Positions 1 to 5,354 of a stretch of DNA of 11,557 bases are shown here, piece after piece. Every line of letters starts with the position of its first letter. Position 1 is the stretch's first letter. Source of the DNA: Thermoplasmata archaeon (GTDB taxonomy: Archaea > Thermoplasmatota > Thermoplasmata > Thermoplasmatales > GCA-001856825). The position numbers and the translations under genes are program-made. The stretch covers positions 1-11,557 of the forward strand of contig JAKBNO010000039.1 in NCBI GenBank assembly GCA_021831005.1, read 5' to 3'. The notes beneath the pieces are model-generated. The model ran no database searches and was not told the origin of the DNA. It saw only the letters and a program-made list of their open reading frames with translations.

Positions 1-49
1 GATCCCCAAATAAGTGCTGTATTTCGGTTAATTTTTCCATGAATTCCAT
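1..49 (-). CDS. Possible 5' end of a gene running off the left edge
   Basis: A minus-strand reading frame opens with ATG at 49-47 (or the in-frame ATG at 40-38) and stays open to the window edge, giving MEFMEKLTEIQHLFGD. An in-frame TAA lies a few codons upstream, so the start cannot be much earlier. No clear ribosome-binding site is present and the A/T-rich stretch before it is only a weak promoter candidate. The fragment is too short to assign to a family, and a chance frame is quite possible. Confidence 0.3.
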   Translation of the reverse strand, partial: MEFMEKLTEIQHLFGD

Positions 50-110
50 GCAAAATTAAGAATCGGCTCGAATTGAAACTTTTTGTCTCGTCCTATGCTA
101 ACTATATGCC

Positions 111-494
111 CTATATTGTAAATGACTCTATCAACCCAAAAAGTTCCTTTTCGTATTTCTTTATGAGTGCAGAGGCTTTCGGATATACTTGATCGGTAAT
201 CTGAGAAACGCTCAGCACACGGATTCTGGTGACTTTTCCCTCTTGAAAAATTATCATCTTGCATGGCACAAAGAGGCCATTTAAGTCATCTTGTTCAATG
301 ATTTCTTTGGCAGCTGCAGGTTTGCATATCTCCAAGATGTGGTAGTCCTTGAACTCAAAATTCAATGCGTTCTTCAAAATGTTCTTCACATTCACATCGG
401 CTATTATGACAAAACCATCTTTTTTGATGTGTACAAGGAAGGAAGACATTACGTCTTCCAGATCAGCATTAAATTCTCTAGCGGCATAGAACAT
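111..494 (-). CDS. DUF302 domain protein
   Basis: This is a complete 127-residue protein of the DUF302 family, a small soluble alpha/beta fold whose biochemical role is not settled. The sequence has the family layout: an N-terminal strand and helix (MFYAAREFNADLEDV), the segment 'KKDGFVIIADVNVKNIL' at about residues 24-40, then 'YHILEICKPAAA' with Cys57, and 'GLFVPCKMIIF' with Cys78. These two cysteine-containing segments are typical of the family. The ATG at 494 gives the expected N-terminus, which usually begins one strand before the helix. No Shine-Dalgarno sequence is present. A TATA-like CTTATCTAAA lies 17-26 bases upstream (511-520), which would suit a leaderless transcript. It is separated from the next minus-strand gene by a T-rich stretch that probably ends the upstream transcript. 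Family assignment is by motif recall. Confidence 0.75.
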   Translation of the reverse strand: MFYAAREFNADLEDVMSSFLVHIKKDGFVIIADVNVKNILKNALNFEFKDYHILEICKPAAAKEIIEQDDLNGLFVPCKMIIFQEGKVTRIRVLSVSQITDQVYPKASALIKKYEKELFGLIESFTI

Positions 495-593
495 AATTAA
501 TCTATCGAAGTTTAGATAAGAATCTTTTGTAATGATGAACGAGCGGATTTAGAGAAACGATCTTACAATCAAACTCAGACAAGGAAAAGTAAT

Positions 594-620
594 CCAAAAA
601 CAAAAGAAAATAAAATTCTG
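594..620 (-). terminator. Poly-T terminator behind the small hydrophobic protein gene
   Basis: Read on the minus strand, about 20 bases after the stop codon at 639 there are four consecutive T-runs (ATTTTATTTTCTTTTGTTTTT). Archaeal RNA polymerase terminates on such U-rich tracts without needing a hairpin, so this probably separates the small protein transcript from the DUF302 gene. Confidence 0.5.
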
Positions 621-638
621 GAGCAATTTTAGCAAAGT

Positions 639-809
639 TTACTGTCGTTTTTGCAACAGACTAGATATTACAGTGTGAGCGTGGGTCCAAGTGGGTACGT
701 GAGATAGGGCATTTGTGAGCCCAACCATATGGGCGGTCGCTACCGTTGTGCCTACGACTCCTGCTGCAATTGCCAGTCCCTTTGCTACTGCCAATCCTGT
801 AACTGCCAT
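639..809 (-). CDS. Small hydrophobic protein, unknown function
   Basis: I do not recognise this 56-residue protein. It starts MAVTGLAVAKG and has one long Ala/Gly/Val-rich hydrophobic stretch (about residues 3-30), then a short polar tail with three histidines (HVPTWTHAH) and a basic end (LLQKRQ). It could be a single-pass membrane peptide or a small amphipathic protein. The frame extends upstream to an ATG at 887, but I chose the ATG at 809 because a good archaeal TATA element (CTTTAAA on the minus strand, 832-838) lies 23-29 bases before it, as expected for leaderless transcription, and the composition changes at that point. A poly-T stretch follows the stop. That it is a real gene rests on promoter, composition and terminator only. 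Confidence 0.5.
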   Translation of the reverse strand: MAVTGLAVAKGLAIAAGVVGTTVATAHMVGLTNALSHVPTWTHAHTVISSLLQKRQ

Positions 810-831
810 ACAGAAATGATTCGAATAGAGG

Positions 832-838
832 TTTAAAG
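832..838 (-). promoter_or_regulatory. TATA box for the gene at 639-809
   Basis: The minus strand reads CTTTAAA 23-29 bases before the ATG at 809. This spacing puts the transcription start at or next to the start codon. Confidence 0.5.
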
Positions 839-1015
839 ATTCTGGTACAAAACTCAAAAGATTAGAAAAATGCACTAGTTGACGCAATTAATCGCAATGT
901 TCGGATAATTTAACCCGGTAAGACCCCATTCCTTAAAGGCAACCACTCCTATTTGCGACAGTCTCTGTCCGAATTCAATTATTCATTTATTTCATTTTGC
1001 AATTTGGGAAGAAAG

Positions 1016-1024
1016 TTTATATAA
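1016..1024 (+). promoter_or_regulatory. Strong TATA box with BRE-like purines
   Basis: TTTATATAA preceded by the purine-rich GAAAG (1011-1015, a BRE-like element) is a near-ideal archaeal promoter. It ends 26 bases before the ATG at 1051, which places transcription start within a few bases of the start codon. It supports the small gene that follows. Confidence 0.75.
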
Positions 1025-1050
1025 CCAAGTCAAAATCTTAATCGATAACC

Positions 1051-1278
1051 ATGAAGGAGGGGAACTTAGACAAAGAATATTCCACTGGTAGGCGGGATCA
1101 GTTTGATTTGGACCTGACTACTTTTTGGGAAAGCGTAAAGGAAACAAAGTCAAGAGAGGATTTGATTAGAGCCTTCAAAGATAAGATGTCTCTGATCATT
1201 TCTCGCCTTGCATTCGAAAGGGCAAAGATTCTACAGATGGAAATCGAGTTGATAGACCAGTACTATCACGGAGATTAG
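1051..1278 (+). CDS. Small charged helical protein, unknown function
   Basis: This is a complete 75-residue protein that I do not recognise. It is highly charged and predicted largely helical: after a polar N-terminus (MKEGNLDKEYSTGRRDQ) it contains 'FWESVKETKSREDLIRAFKDKMSLIISRLAFERAKILQMEIELIDQYY', which looks like two amphipathic helices able to pack as a hairpin or dimer. There is no signal peptide, membrane segment or metal motif. One of the best TATA boxes in the window (1016-1024) stands just before it and the leader is at most a few bases, so the ATG at 1051 is well supported. GGAGGGG inside codons 2-5 is downstream of the start and is not a ribosome site for it. The gene is convergent with the winged-helix gene, with one base between their stop codons. 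Confidence 0.65.
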   Translation: MKEGNLDKEYSTGRRDQFDLDLTTFWESVKETKSREDLIRAFKDKMSLIISRLAFERAKILQMEIELIDQYYHGD

Positions 1279-1279
1279 T

Positions 1280-1558
1280 TCACGGCTCTTTTAGAAGTGC
1301 TTCGATCTCCTTAACTTTCTGTGCAACTAGTTTCCCCTTGTTGGTAAGGGTAATGATGTTCCGTTTGGGATAGGTCGAACTGTCGACTTTCTTCTGAATA
1401 AGTTTCAGGTCCAACAAAAGGTTCACCGATCTTAGTAGTTGAATATTGGGGATATCGGTTTCTTTGAGTATCAAGGTGACGTACGAAGGGCTCTTCATTA
1501 AATACATCAAAAGTCGCATTGCGCCAGACTGAGTTTCCAGCGCCTTGACCAAAGCCAT
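1280..1558 (-). CDS. Winged-helix DNA-binding protein, probable transcription regulator
   Basis: This complete 92-residue protein has the layout of a stand-alone winged helix-turn-helix domain. Helix 1 is around 'SGAMRLLMYLMKSPSYVT', the HTH region is 'LILKETDIPNIQLLRSVNLLLDLKLIQKK', the wing is 'STYPKRNIITLTNKGKLVAQKVKEIEALL'. The closing pattern 'hhxLTxKGxxhaxxhxxhxxLL' is common in ArsR, MarR and PadR-like archaeal regulators. There is no ligand-binding or metal-binding extension, so it probably acts as a dimer on DNA. It is divergent from the basic microprotein at 1668, and the 109-base region between them carries a spaced direct repeat (TACATAATGA and TACATAATCA) that would be a natural operator. 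Autoregulation and control of the microprotein gene are inferences from that arrangement. Confidence 0.7.
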   Translation of the reverse strand: MALVKALETQSGAMRLLMYLMKSPSYVTLILKETDIPNIQLLRSVNLLLDLKLIQKKVDSSTYPKRNIITLTNKGKLVAQKVKEIEALLKEP

Positions 1559-1579
1559 GATTCATTATTAATTAAGCAC

Positions 1580-1618
1580 TACATAATGAGTCATCTTGTC
1601 TTATAGATTACATAATCA
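1580..1618. promoter_or_regulatory. Direct repeat, candidate operator for the divergent pair
   Basis: TACATAATGA at 1580-1589 and TACATAATCA at 1609-1618 match in nine of ten positions and are 29 bases apart, close to three helical turns. They sit between the divergent starts of the winged-helix gene (1558) and the microprotein gene (1668). Binding by the winged-helix protein is inferred. In A/T-rich intergenic DNA a chance match of this size is possible. Confidence 0.4.
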
Positions 1619-1624
1619 ATAATG

Positions 1625-1632
1625 TTAAAATA
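1625..1632 (+). promoter_or_regulatory. TATA box for the microprotein gene
   Basis: TTAAAATA ends 35 bases before the ATG at 1668. Initiation about 25 bases downstream would leave a short leader that could just hold the GGAGGG ribosome-binding site at 1657-1662. Confidence 0.45.
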
Positions 1633-1667
1633 CTCCTGTACGTTACATTGCATGTAGGAGGGATATC

Positions 1668-1808
1668 ATGGGTACGGTAATCCTGAGTTTTTCTGACAAG
1701 CCTCTAAGAATACTGAAGAGGCTTCAAAGTAAGAACCGGCTAAGTTTTAAAGTAGAAACTAAAGACTCTTCGGTTAAAAGAACTCGGAAAATAAAGAGAA
1801 AGCAGTAA
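1668..1808 (+). CDS. 46-residue basic microprotein, unknown function
   Basis: ATG at 1668 opens a 46-codon frame ending in TAA at 1806-1808. A textbook ribosome-binding site, GGAGGG (1657-1662), lies five bases before the ATG, which is the strongest such site in the window and the main reason to call this gene. A TATA-like box lies further upstream, and a hairpin with a T-run follows the stop, so promoter, ribosome site, frame and terminator form a complete unit. The protein starts MGTVILSFSDKPLRILKRL, is rich in Lys and Arg, and ends with a cluster of basic residues (KRTRKIKRKQ), which suggests nucleic-acid binding. I recognise no family. It is divergent from the winged-helix gene and may be its target. 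Confidence 0.6.
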   Translation: MGTVILSFSDKPLRILKRLQSKNRLSFKVETKDSSVKRTRKIKRKQ

Positions 1809-1820
1809 AGTTTTTCTTGA

Positions 1821-1849
1821 GGTTCTTGGGGAACCATATTTTTTTCTTT
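1821..1849 (+). terminator. Hairpin plus T-run after the microprotein gene
   Basis: GGTTC (1821-1825) and GAACC (1831-1835) form a perfect 5-bp stem with a TTGGG loop, followed by ATATTTTTTTC. It begins 12 bases after the stop codon at 1808. The T-run alone is enough for archaeal termination, and the stem may strengthen it. Confidence 0.6.
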
Positions 1850-1949
1850 ACAATGAATCCAAGTTAAGCGTTTCAGTTTCCTTTACAATTGCAGTCATAA
1901 TCGATATCTGACGGCTTCACCATTTAAACAGCTCATTGTATTTGACCGA

Positions 1950-2459
1950 TTATGGGTAGAAATCTGGATTCTCTTGCATTATCATGCGTACTATTTGTTC
2001 CGGAGATTTTGAAGTTGTATCCAGATAATTTCTTGGTTTAGGTTTCAGGGAGGAGAACTCTTCTAGTGAAACCAGACATCGTTCTCCCATAGATTCTGTC
2101 CTTTCACCGTCTCTTTGTAACAAAGAACTCCTATCGGCAAGAAGTATGACGTACTTTGAGATGACATTTATTCTTCCGATCGAATCTAGCAGAGACTTCA
2201 CTTTGTCTGGGAAAACAACGGCATCAATGACAACGTCAAGATCAAAATCTAAAAAATTCTTTGTGAGTTCAGTGATATTCTGCCAAGTCAAATTGTCCTG
2301 GTTCTCGTCTTTCCAAGGAGGTAAATGTCCTCCAACGATCATATGGTGCACTTGGTCTCCGGAAATCAGTGCACTTCTGGGAAGCGCATTTGCTATCAAT
2401 TTTGAAATTGTTGACTTTCCAACTGCCGGTGGACCAGAGATAATATAGATTGAACTCAC
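1950..2459 (-). CDS. P-loop kinase-like protein (AAA_33 / zeta-toxin-like fold)
   Basis: This complete 169-residue protein has a single P-loop: Walker A GPPAVGKST at residues 9-17. 'LISGDQVHH' (31-39) resembles the substrate-side strand and acidic residue of small-molecule kinases. 'DVVIDAVVF' (75-83) takes the place of a Walker B or second acidic strand. 'LLADRSSLLQRDGERTES' (106-123) with several arginines resembles the LID region. This is the architecture of the AAA_33/zeta-toxin/chloramphenicol phosphotransferase/gluconokinase group, which phosphorylates small molecules or RNA ends. The substrate cannot be read from sequence, and no antitoxin gene is next to it. The start is GTG at 2459-2457: the TATA-like TTATTAAAA lies about 21-29 bases before it, so the message is probably leaderless. 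The nearby ATG is out of frame. Confidence 0.75.
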   Translation of the reverse strand: MSSIYIISGPPAVGKSTISKLIANALPRSALISGDQVHHMIVGGHLPPWKDENQDNLTWQNITELTKNFLDFDLDVVIDAVVFPDKVKSLLDSIGRINVISKYVILLADRSSLLQRDGERTESMGERCLVSLEEFSSLKPKPRNYLDTTSKSPEQIVRMIMQENPDFYP

Positions 2460-2479
2460 GTTGTAGATGATTGCATGGG

Positions 2480-2488
2480 TTTTAATAA
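2480..2488 (-). promoter_or_regulatory. TATA box for the kinase-like gene
   Basis: The minus strand reads TTATTAAAA 21-29 bases before the GTG start at 2459. It sits between the tRNA-Trp 3' end and the kinase gene, giving the latter its own promoter and a leaderless start. Confidence 0.5.
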
Positions 2489-2529
2489 CTTTCTTGGACG
2501 AGCCGGTTCACATGCCTGAATTGGATCTA

Positions 2530-2668
2530 TGGGCGCACTGGGATTTGAACCCAGATCTGCGGGTATCTCTTAGGGTCATCGCTCCAGTTTATCATCAACA
2601 TCAGATGACCCACATTTAATCAAACCCTAACTGGAGCCCGCTAGGATGCCTGACTACCCCATGCGCCC
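2530..2668 (-). tRNA. trnW: tRNA-Trp (anticodon CCA) with a 66-nt intron
   Basis: Exon 1 is 2631-2668 and exon 2 is 2530-2564, giving a 73-nt mature tRNA. The acceptor stem pairs GGGCGCA with TGCGCCC, the T arm is a perfect CTGGG / TTCAAAT / CCCAG, the anticodon stem pairs GCGGG with CCCGC, and the discriminator is A. The anticodon loop CTCCAGA has CCA at 2632-2634 (read on the minus strand), so it decodes UGG. The CCA tail is not encoded. The intron lies at the canonical 37/38 site. The precursor fits a bulge-helix-bulge: bulges AG^U and AU^A flank a central CUCC/AGAG helix with one C-A mismatch, and an inner helix UAGGGU/ACCCUA follows. The gene starts three bases after the eL41 stop codon, so the two are probably transcribed together and separated by RNase P. 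Confidence 0.95.
2565..2630 (-). ncRNA. Box C/D guide RNA inside the tRNA-Trp intron
   Basis: In intron numbering (1 = base 2630) I see box C UUGAUUA (8-14), a 12-nt guide (15-26), box D' CUGA (27-30), a 3-nt spacer, box C' UUGAUGA (33-39), a second 12-nt guide (40-51) and box D AUGA (52-55). Two guides of exactly 12 nt are the hallmark of archaeal C/D sRNAs. The D guide pairs with the anticodon loop of its own tRNA, and the fifth base before box D faces C34. The D' guide pairs with positions 38-44, and its fifth base faces C39. In other euryarchaea the tRNA-Trp intron is known to direct 2'-O-methylation of positions 34 and 39, so this is a conserved arrangement. The partners would be L7Ae, Nop5 and fibrillarin. 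Confidence 0.88.
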
Positions 2669-2671
2669 AGT

Positions 2672-2779
2672 TTAACTCCTGGCTGCTCTTCTTATCCTTT
2701 TCAGTCTTCGCATTCTTTTCTTCCGCCACTTCCATCGCATCTTGTGCCGCTTCTTCCAATCTCTAGAACTCCTTCTCAT
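2672..2779 (-). CDS. rpl41e: Large-subunit ribosomal protein eL41
   Basis: This is a 35-residue, extremely basic protein whose core WRKKRMRRLKR (residues 18-28) is identical to the core of eukaryotic ribosomal protein L41, one of the smallest known proteins, which sits as a single helix at the ribosomal subunit interface. The ATG at 2779 gives an N-terminus of the form MRRSSRDWKKRHKMRWKW, matching my recollection of archaeal eL41, which carries such an extension. An internal ATG at 2740 would give a 22-residue form nearer the eukaryotic length. TATA-like CTTAAATTTA (2812-2821) lies about 33-42 bases upstream, and GGTG stands a few bases before the ATG. It is followed within three bases by tRNA-Trp on the same strand, so one transcript probably carries both. 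Confidence 0.88.
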   Translation of the reverse strand: MRRSSRDWKKRHKMRWKWRKKRMRRLKRIRRAARS

Positions 2780-2811
2780 CCGAGCACCTATTCTCAACCC
2801 TTATCACGAAG

Positions 2812-2820
2812 TAAATTTAA
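2812..2820 (-). promoter_or_regulatory. TATA box for the eL41 / tRNA-Trp transcript
   Basis: TAAATTTAA on the plus strand reads TTAAATTTA on the minus strand, about 33-41 bases before the eL41 ATG at 2779. Initiation about 25 bases downstream leaves a short leader. No other promoter-like element lies closer to tRNA-Trp. Confidence 0.45.
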
Positions 2821-2844
2821 GTGTTTGGATGAGAAAATGCTTCT

Positions 2845-2887
2845 AAAACAAGTACAGTGGGAGAGAAAATAGAATAAAAATTAAAAT
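2845..2887 (-). terminator. T-rich terminator of the VAT/PRC-barrel operon
   Basis: Immediately after the PRC-barrel stop codon the minus strand reads AATTTTAATTTTTATTC and then ATTTTCTCTCCC. No hairpin is evident. U-rich tracts of this kind end archaeal transcripts, and the eL41 promoter starts just beyond. Confidence 0.5.
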
Positions 2888-3127
2888 TTATTTCATTTCG
2901 AGTACAACAACGTCCTTTACGGACCGCATTGTCTTAAAAGGAATCACGAGTCTTCCCTGGGCGTCCTTCTGCTGCGAATCAGTCGCTATGTCATCAGCAG
3001 GATTCACGAGGACGTGATTAATCTGCCCGGTATCGGTATCAACCATGAAATTTGATATTGTGCCCAGGATGAGCCCTTCGCTAGTCATCACAGTTTTTCC
3101 CTTCAGTTCGGTTACAAATTTTCTCAT
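2888..3127 (-). CDS. PRC-barrel domain protein
   Basis: This complete 79-residue protein is a single PRC-barrel domain, a small beta-barrel named from photosynthetic reaction-centre subunit H and found as short stand-alone proteins in many archaea. Features are 'LKGKTVMTSEGLILGTISNFMVDTDTGQINHVLVNP' (residues 8-43), typical of the first strands and the 'G-x-hhG-x-hxxhhhD-x-xTGxhxxhhV' pattern, and the closing 'RLVIPFKTMRSVKDVVVLEM'. Stand-alone PRC-barrel proteins have been linked in archaea to cell-division machinery (CdpB family) and are thought to work by protein contact, but this copy cannot be assigned to that group by eye. Its ATG lies four bases after a GGTGA ribosome-binding site that contains the TGA stop of VAT, so translation of the two is probably coupled. 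Confidence 0.82.
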   Translation of the reverse strand: MRKFVTELKGKTVMTSEGLILGTISNFMVDTDTGQINHVLVNPADDIATDSQQKDAQGRLVIPFKTMRSVKDVVVLEMK

Positions 3128-3131
3128 TTTT

Positions 3132-5354
3132 TCACCTGTAATATATCAGATCTTCTCTGCGAGCAGGCTTTGATTCCCTACTCATGTTTTTAGATACTTC
3201 TTCGTAATATTTTATTGTTTCCTCATCTAGACTAGGTTTCACCTTGCGCAGAGCCTTCTCGAAATCATCCATCGAAACAGTCTTCGAGTTGATGTTTTGT
3301 CTTATCGCCTCCAGGCCCGCTTCCCTCACCAGATTCTCTATGTCAGCCCCCGTATAGTGCTCGGTCTTTTCTGCAAGCAACTCTAGGTCGACATCAGATT
3401 CGATCGGCATCCTCTTTGTATGAACCTTCAATATTTTCAGCCTAGCATCTTTTGTCGGCGGTCCGATGAAAATTATTCTATCAAATCGTCCAGCTCTGAG
3501 AAGTGCAGGATCTATTATGTCTAGCCTGTTAGTTGCAGCGAGGATCGTTACTCCCTTCATCGCTTCCATTCCATCCATGCTTGTCAATAGTTGATTGACT
3601 ATTCTGTCCGTTACACCGGATGAAGCGAACATTCCCCTTCTAGGAGTGATAGCATCAAGTTCATCAAGGAAGACGATTGTGGGGGCACTCTGTTTTGCCT
3701 TCTTGAAAATCTCTCTTACCCCCTTCTCCGACTCTCCAACCCACTTGCTCATTACTTCTGGCCCTTTTATGGAGATGAAATTTGACTGGCTCTCCGTTGC
3801 TACGGCCTTTGCCAGTAATGTCTTTCCAGTCCCAGGAGGGCCATAGAACAGTATCCCTCTGGATGGTTTGATGCCCATTCTCTCGAACACTTCCGGATTC
3901 TTTACTGGCATCTCAACTGTTTCAATAAGCTCTTTTTTCACATCCTCCAGATTCCCAACTTCCTCCCACTTCACGTTTGGTACTTCTATGGTTACTTCTC
4001 TGAGGGATGAAGGTTCAATCTCCTTCAGTGCTGAGAAGAAGTCTTCATTTGAGACGTGCATTTTCTCTAGAATTTCGGTCGGTATAGGATTGTCCAGATC
4101 AATTTCCGGTAAATATCTTCTGAGAGCTTTCATGGCGGCCTCTCTGGAAAGTGCAGCAAGGTCTGCCCCCACAAAACCGTGGGTCAGTGAGGATAGCTCA
4201 TCCAGAAGCTTCTCCGTTTCTTCTGGCTTGCCCTCGAAAGGCATTCCTCTAGAATGTATCTGCAGAATTTCTTTTCTTCCAAACTTGTCGGGAACCCCTA
4301 TCTCAATTTCTCTGTCGAATCTTCCGGGTCTTCTAAGGGCAGGATCAACTGCTTCAAGCCTGTTTGTGGCAGCGATCACTATAACCTGTCCTCTGCTTTT
4401 CAATCCGTCCATCAGAGTCAGAAGTTGTGCTACGACTCTCCTTTCGAGCTCCCCCTGAGTCTCTTCTCTTTTTGGGGCGATAGAATCGATTTCATCTATG
4501 AATATTATGGAGGGCGACTCCTTTGCCGCCTTATCGAAAGTCTCTCTTAGCGCCTTTTCGCTTTCACCGTAGAACTTGTTGATGATTTCCGGTCCATTTA
4601 TCGAATAGAATCTTGCGCCTGACTCATTCGCAACCGCTTTTGCAATTAAGGTTTTACCTGTCCCTGGAGGTCCGAATAGGATGACTCCTTTGGGAGGGTC
4701 TATTCCCAATCTCTCAAAAAGTTCTGGATGCTTCAGCGGGAGTTCAATCATCTCCCTGACCTTCCTAAGTTCTTCTCCAAGTCCTCCTATGTCCTCGTAA
4801 GTTATCTTTTCCCCTTCTTCCTCCGCGTTGATGGCCTCTTCCCTCATCTCAATCATAGTCTCTTCAGTGACCATGAAGATACCCCTACCACTACCAACCT
4901 TTGCAACCTTGAATGAGACGCCGCCCTTGCTCGTAAGTGCAAGTCCCTGAACAGAAATTATGTCCCCTTCTACGATTGGTCTTCTAAGCAAAGATCTCCT
5001 GACATAATCTTCAATCCCGGGAGCAAAACGGATCCTCTGATTTTCTGCAATAATGGGCGCAAGAACCATTGTTTCTGCTGGTCTCACTTCTGCTCTAGAT
5101 ACCTTGATCTTGTCTCCAACCCTAACCCCTGAATTCTGCCTTACCAATGGGTCGATTCTTATGATACCTCTATTCTCCTCTTCCTCGCTCAACCTGAAAA
5201 CTCTAGCTGCCGTGACTTTCTTCCCTTCTATCTTGATGATTTCCCCAATAGAAACTCCAAGAGCCTCTCTAGTAGCCTGATCTATCCTAGCTCTGATTAA
5301 CCCGACATCCTCCTGGAGGGCTTCCCAGACAACTAAATTTATGTAGTCAACCAT
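3132..5354 (-). CDS. vat: VAT / CDC48-family AAA+ ATPase
   Basis: This complete 740-residue protein is the archaeal counterpart of p97/CDC48, a hexameric unfoldase that pulls substrates through its pore, partly for the 20S proteasome. Residues 1-185 form the substrate-binding N domain (double-psi barrel plus four-stranded barrel). D1 has Walker A GPPGTGKT (228-235), Walker B IIFIDEID (283-290) and the arginine-rich RRPGRFD (341-347). D2 has Walker A GPPGTGKT (505-512), Walker B VFLDELD (561-567) and RAGRFD (620-625). The pore loops are KFYG (260-263) and KWVG (537-540); the aromatic residue in both rings is characteristic of VAT and marks a processive unfoldase. The C-terminus YYR fits the HbYX motif that docks ATPases to the 20S proteasome. 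AGGTGGT (5364-5370) is a plausible ribosome site 10-15 bases before the ATG. TATA-like elements lie at about 5371-5391. The PRC-barrel gene follows in the same operon. Confidence 0.96.
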   Translation of the reverse strand: MVDYINLVVWEALQEDVGLIRARIDQATREALGVSIGEIIKIEGKKVTAARVFRLSEEEENRGIIRIDPLVRQNSGVRVGDKIKVSRAEVRPAETMVLAPIIAENQRIRFAPGIEDYVRRSLLRRPIVEGDIISVQGLALTSKGGVSFKVAKVGSGRGIFMVTEETMIEMREEAINAEEEGEKITYEDIGGLGEELRKVREMIELPLKHPELFERLGIDPPKGVILFGPPGTGKTLIAKAVANESGARFYSINGPEIINKFYGESEKALRETFDKAAKESPSIIFIDEIDSIAPKREETQGELERRVVAQLLTLMDGLKSRGQVIVIAATNRLEAVDPALRRPGRFDREIEIGVPDKFGRKEILQIHSRGMPFEGKPEETEKLLDELSSLTHGFVGADLAALSREAAMKALRRYLPEIDLDNPIPTEILEKMHVSNEDFFSALKEIEPSSLREVTIEVPNVKWEEVGNLEDVKKELIETVEMPVKNPEVFERMGIKPSRGILFYGPPGTGKTLLAKAVATESQSNFISIKGPEVMSKWVGESEKGVREIFKKAKQSAPTIVFLDELDAITPRRGMFASSGVTDRIVNQLLTSMDGMEAMKGVTILAATNRLDIIDPALLRAGRFDRIIFIGPPTKDARLKILKVHTKRMPIESDVDLELLAEKTEHYTGADIENLVREAGLEAIRQNINSKTVSMDDFEKALRKVKPSLDEETIKYYEEVSKNMSRESKPARREDLIYYR

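Noticed and set aside
28..264. 78-codon minus-strand frame overlapping the DUF302 gene
   Set aside because: It overlaps the conserved DUF302 C-terminal half in another frame and resembles no family.
1311..1565. 84-codon frame overlapping the winged-helix gene
   Set aside because: Same strand, different frame. The winged-helix frame has the HTH and wing pattern, while this one has no structure-like pattern.
1860..1950. Tiny minus-strand frames of 13-16 codons after the kinase-like gene
   Set aside because: Several overlapping frames of similar length exist, none with a ribosome site or promoter, so chance is the simplest explanation.
1950..2459. Toxin-antitoxin module based on the zeta-toxin-like kinase
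   Set aside because: No small antitoxin gene lies directly before or after it. The adjacent features are tRNA-Trp and an empty stretch, and the P-loop group includes many metabolic kinases.
3868..4458. Plus-strand open frames opposite the VAT gene
   Set aside because: They are low-complexity Ser/Phe-rich shadows of a strongly conserved AAA+ gene and have no promoter or start-site signals.
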